Origin: Fluviispira sanaruensis
Lineage (GTDB): Bacteria; Bdellovibrionota_B; Oligoflexia; Silvanigrellales; Silvanigrellaceae
Length of the DNA: 64,000 bases
Direction of reading: 5' to 3'
NCBI RefSeq assembly: GCF_004295685.1
Contig: NZ_AP019368.1
Location: 2,929,501 to 2,993,500, forward strand
Shown: piece by piece, positions 62,012-64,000 of the stretch
Layout of the letters: each line of letters starts with the position of its first letter
Position numbering within the stretch: the stretch's first letter is position 1
Program-made: the position numbers and the translations under genes
The notes under the pieces: model-generated
The model's input: only the letters and a program-made list of their open reading frames with translations
Databases searched by the model: none
What the model was told of the DNA's origin: nothing

Positions 62012-63445
62012 TTACTGACGCGTGGACGTATCACCAACTGAATAGAGTTGAGCAAGCAGTGAAAGCCACCCAGCTTCAACGATATACACGGTGGGAGCAT
62101 CTGAACGCTTTAAGTACACACTTTTTTCGTTATTTGGAACCCTGTTGCCCACAATAATTTCAATAGACTTTGACTTAGAATCGGATCCGAGCAAAAAGGC
62201 AAAAGTCTTAAGTGGCTTAGTTAAACCAAATTTCACAAGATCTTCATTGGTTGCGTTTAAAATAAGATCATCCGCCGCCATCAACTCCCAATTGGAAAAA
62301 AAAGTCAAAACCTCGGCATTTGGAGGCTGAGAAACTGAAGGTTGTTGCGTTTCTGACTCAACAAAATACCAATTATTGTCTTTTCTTAAATATGTAGAGT
62401 TCGACAGCTTTATGCCGGATATATGATCTAAGTTTACGCCAAGTAAAACTTGTCTATTGCGAAAATACTTGTCTTTGGGGATAAGATCGCTCCAAAGGTC
62501 AAGGTTCAGCTGAGCAACAGCACCGTCCTTCATTGTAACAAAAATACCATCCTTTGTAATTCCATATTCGAAATTTTGTAGAGTTTTTCCTGCAGAGTCT
62601 TTAAAATTGACCACCCCAGCAGGCGGCAGTAAGTTGAATTTCTTCTTTAATTCCGGAGTAACTTCTGAATTTTCATAGACTTTCTGCCCTAGAAGCCCTT
62701 GGTAACGGCCTAAAAACTCATCAATAAAAACACTGTCTCCAGGCCATGCGTAAGGCTTTTGCATTTCCCATTTGTTGTTCTTATCCTTTACCAAAATAAT
62801 ATCGTTCTCATGGGACTTTATTTCAAGAAAAGCCACATCAGCCCCTTGAAAATCCCCCACCCTTTTACTGCGGAAATCGGAGAGCATTTTATTTTCAAGA
62901 ACTGAAATAAAGCTATTATTAACCACTAAAAGCAACTTTTTTGCTGGGTTCATTGCATAGACTGACGAGGAATTTAAGCTTGCCCCACCCTTTTTTCCAA
63001 TATCGAGATCATGACCAATAAAAAGCTGTTTGATTTCAGAATTTTTTAAATCAATTGTCACAGAGTTCTTTGTATTTTCTAAGCCAAACTCCGTTAACAT
63101 GCCCTTATCACCTTTAAGAGCTGGTTCCGTCCGAGGCAATTCTTGCTGAACAGCAATCTGCTGGATCGCAGCTAAAATATTATTGACAGCATCTTGATCG
63201 GCGGCAACAACAATTGGAGAAATAATTTTCCAAGGAGATGTGAAGGTATCGCGCGCAAAAGTAAATACAGAATTTTTGTTTTGCACGGTAAATTTAATAA
63301 CATCTTTTGTATCAAAAAAAATTGCATATGTTGTTTCTTTTTGCCGCTCTTCCTTTTTTTCGGTCATATAATTATCACCGTAGTAAACGCCAACAAGAGC
63401 GCCAATTGCAACAATTCCAAGTGCTACTTTAATTAAATACTTCAT
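62012..63445 (-). CDS. DUF4340-domain membrane-anchored protein
   Basis: The 477-residue protein has one N-terminal membrane anchor (VALGIVAIGALVGVYYG) and then repeated beta-rich segments typical of DUF4340 (DVIKFTVQNKNSVFTFARDT, SPWKIISPIVVAADQDAVNN). Such proteins are encoded next to GldG-like genes in gliding-type ABC transport clusters, as here. It overlaps the GldG-like gene by 4 nt. Its role in the complex is unknown. Confidence 0.75.
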   Translation of the reverse strand: MKYLIKVALGIVAIGALVGVYYGDNYMTEKKEERQKETTYAIFFDTKDVIKFTVQNKNSVFTFARDTFTSPWKIISPIVVAADQDAVNNILAAIQQIAVQQELPRTEPALKGDKGMLTEFGLENTKNSVTIDLKNSEIKQLFIGHDLDIGKKGGASLNSSSVYAMNPAKKLLLVVNNSFISVLENKMLSDFRSKRVGDFQGADVAFLEIKSHENDIILVKDKNNKWEMQKPYAWPGDSVFIDEFLGRYQGLLGQKVYENSEVTPELKKKFNLLPPAGVVNFKDSAGKTLQNFEYGITKDGIFVTMKDGAVAQLNLDLWSDLIPKDKYFRNRQVLLGVNLDHISGIKLSNSTYLRKDNNWYFVESETQQPSVSQPPNAEVLTFFSNWELMAADDLILNATNEDLVKFGLTKPLKTFAFLLGSDSKSKSIEIIVGNRVPNNEKSVYLKRSDAPTVYIVEAGWLSLLAQLYSVGDTSTRQ

Positions 63446-64000
63446 GCAGATCTCCTCTTAAACCATATAAACAAACCTGATATGGCTGTAAATACCGGTA
63501 ATATGCCAGCAAAAAAGGGCAGCCATCTCCCTGGATAAAGAGACATATTAAATTGCTTTGGAGTGAAATCACGTGGAGGTATAGAGACCAATTCTTGATC
63601 CTGATATAGGTGCGCAACTGTTATAGGCAAAAGATTTTCACTGATTGGATTATCTCTTGCATAAGGTCCCAATATGCTAAAACCAAAAACAACAACTTGC
63701 GCTTTATCTTTAACAGGATCTGTTTCCTTATTTAATATTTTTTCTACCGCTAGGTTTGAAGCCCCAGAAATATCAAGACTGACACCAATAGTCCAGATTT
63801 TATTTGCATCAAAATTTACATCAGGAGACAATCTGAATGGTGCCATTAAATCAATTTTATTTCTGACTTCAGGTGCTATTGTAATAGGTGCTGCACTATA
63901 TGCTGAAAGAAGATTTGTTGCATTTATTAAAACTTTTCCAGTTGAATTTTCATTTGCAAGAATTGAAATAGGACGGCCACCATCAAGAGGCATAATGGCT
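63442..64000 (-). CDS. GldG-like ABC transport auxiliary protein, N-terminus outside window
   Basis: Only the last about 186 residues are present. Segments WTIGVSLDISGASN, VVVFGFSILGPYARD and SENLLPITVAHLYQDQELVSIPPRD fit the C-terminal part of the GldG/Gtf family, and a C-terminal membrane helix (FFAGILPVFTAISGLFIWF) ends in basic residues. The frame continues beyond 64000, so the ATG at 63993 is not the true start. The ATPase and permease genes of this transporter are expected beyond the edge. Confidence 0.7.
   Translation of the reverse strand, partial: AIMPLDGGRPISILANENSTGKVLINATNLLSAYSAAPITIAPEVRNKIDLMAPFRLSPDVNFDANKIWTIGVSLDISGASNLAVEKILNKETDPVKDKAQVVVFGFSILGPYARDNPISENLLPITVAHLYQDQELVSIPPRDFTPKQFNMSLYPGRWLPFFAGILPVFTAISGLFIWFKRRSA

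Overview
The window is AT-rich Gram-negative DNA. Evidence for the cell type: a lipobox lipoprotein, an outer-membrane-type beta-barrel protein, CMP-/CDP-/nucleotide-sugar genes for LPS or capsule, and GldG/DUF4340 transport genes. The regulatory genes (STAS, HATPase and hybrid kinase in a row; receiver-PilZ protein) and the general style fit a Bdellovibrionota/Silvanigrella-like or other deltaproteobacterial-grade organism, but this assignment is only an impression. No origin, phage or CRISPR array was seen.

Positions 1-38268 are one large, very AT-rich surface-polysaccharide locus. It has (a) a minus-strand operon (6667 to 1) with a Gfo/Idh oxidoreductase, SIS isomerase, SDR, AroB-like sugar-phosphate cyclase, 2-hydroxyacid dehydrogenase, cyclase-family hydrolase, methyltransferase and RfbF; (b) a short plus-strand operon with an HpcH-type aldolase, KdsB and two methyltransferases; (c) a minus-strand group with two GT-B-like transferases, a CMP-sugar synthetase, a DegT aminotransferase, a methyltransferase and a frameshifted PhyH dioxygenase; (d) an insertion-sequence scar at about 16521-23606 (IS630, IS5/IS427 and an ISNCY-like element nested or joined, with gene remnants on each side); (e) a long minus-strand operon (38268 to 24418) encoding an ABC exporter, PtmA-like SDR, CBS-HddA kinase, NeuB fused to a TIM barrel, a second TIM barrel, NeuA, SDR, HddC, GmhA, VOC protein, class III aminotransferase and two methyltransferases. 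Together they look able to make an activated heptose and one or more nonulosonic or 3-deoxy-sugar acids. Several genes are broken by one-base changes in A/T homopolymers.

Positions 38443-52248 hold regulatory and housekeeping genes: a partner-switching module with a hybrid histidine kinase, fumC, a glycine-rich lipoprotein, pheS-pheT, a periplasmic binding protein, an outer-membrane protein, and an Nfu-Mrp iron-sulfur pair.

Positions 52256-59786 are the most interesting accessory part. A four-gene minus-strand operon encodes two paralogous E1/ThiF-like enzymes, an alpha/beta hydrolase and a homocitrate-synthase-like enzyme fused to a cupin. I do not recognise it as a known pathway. It is divergent from a three-gene ABC-3C-type defence operon (nuclease-like effector, small middle component, DUF2326 ATPase). 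A perfect 62-bp palindrome lies between them.

Positions 59815-64000 carry a receiver-PilZ protein, tRNA-Asn, an NrtR/NUDIX-like protein, a DUF4340 protein and the end of a GldG-like gene.
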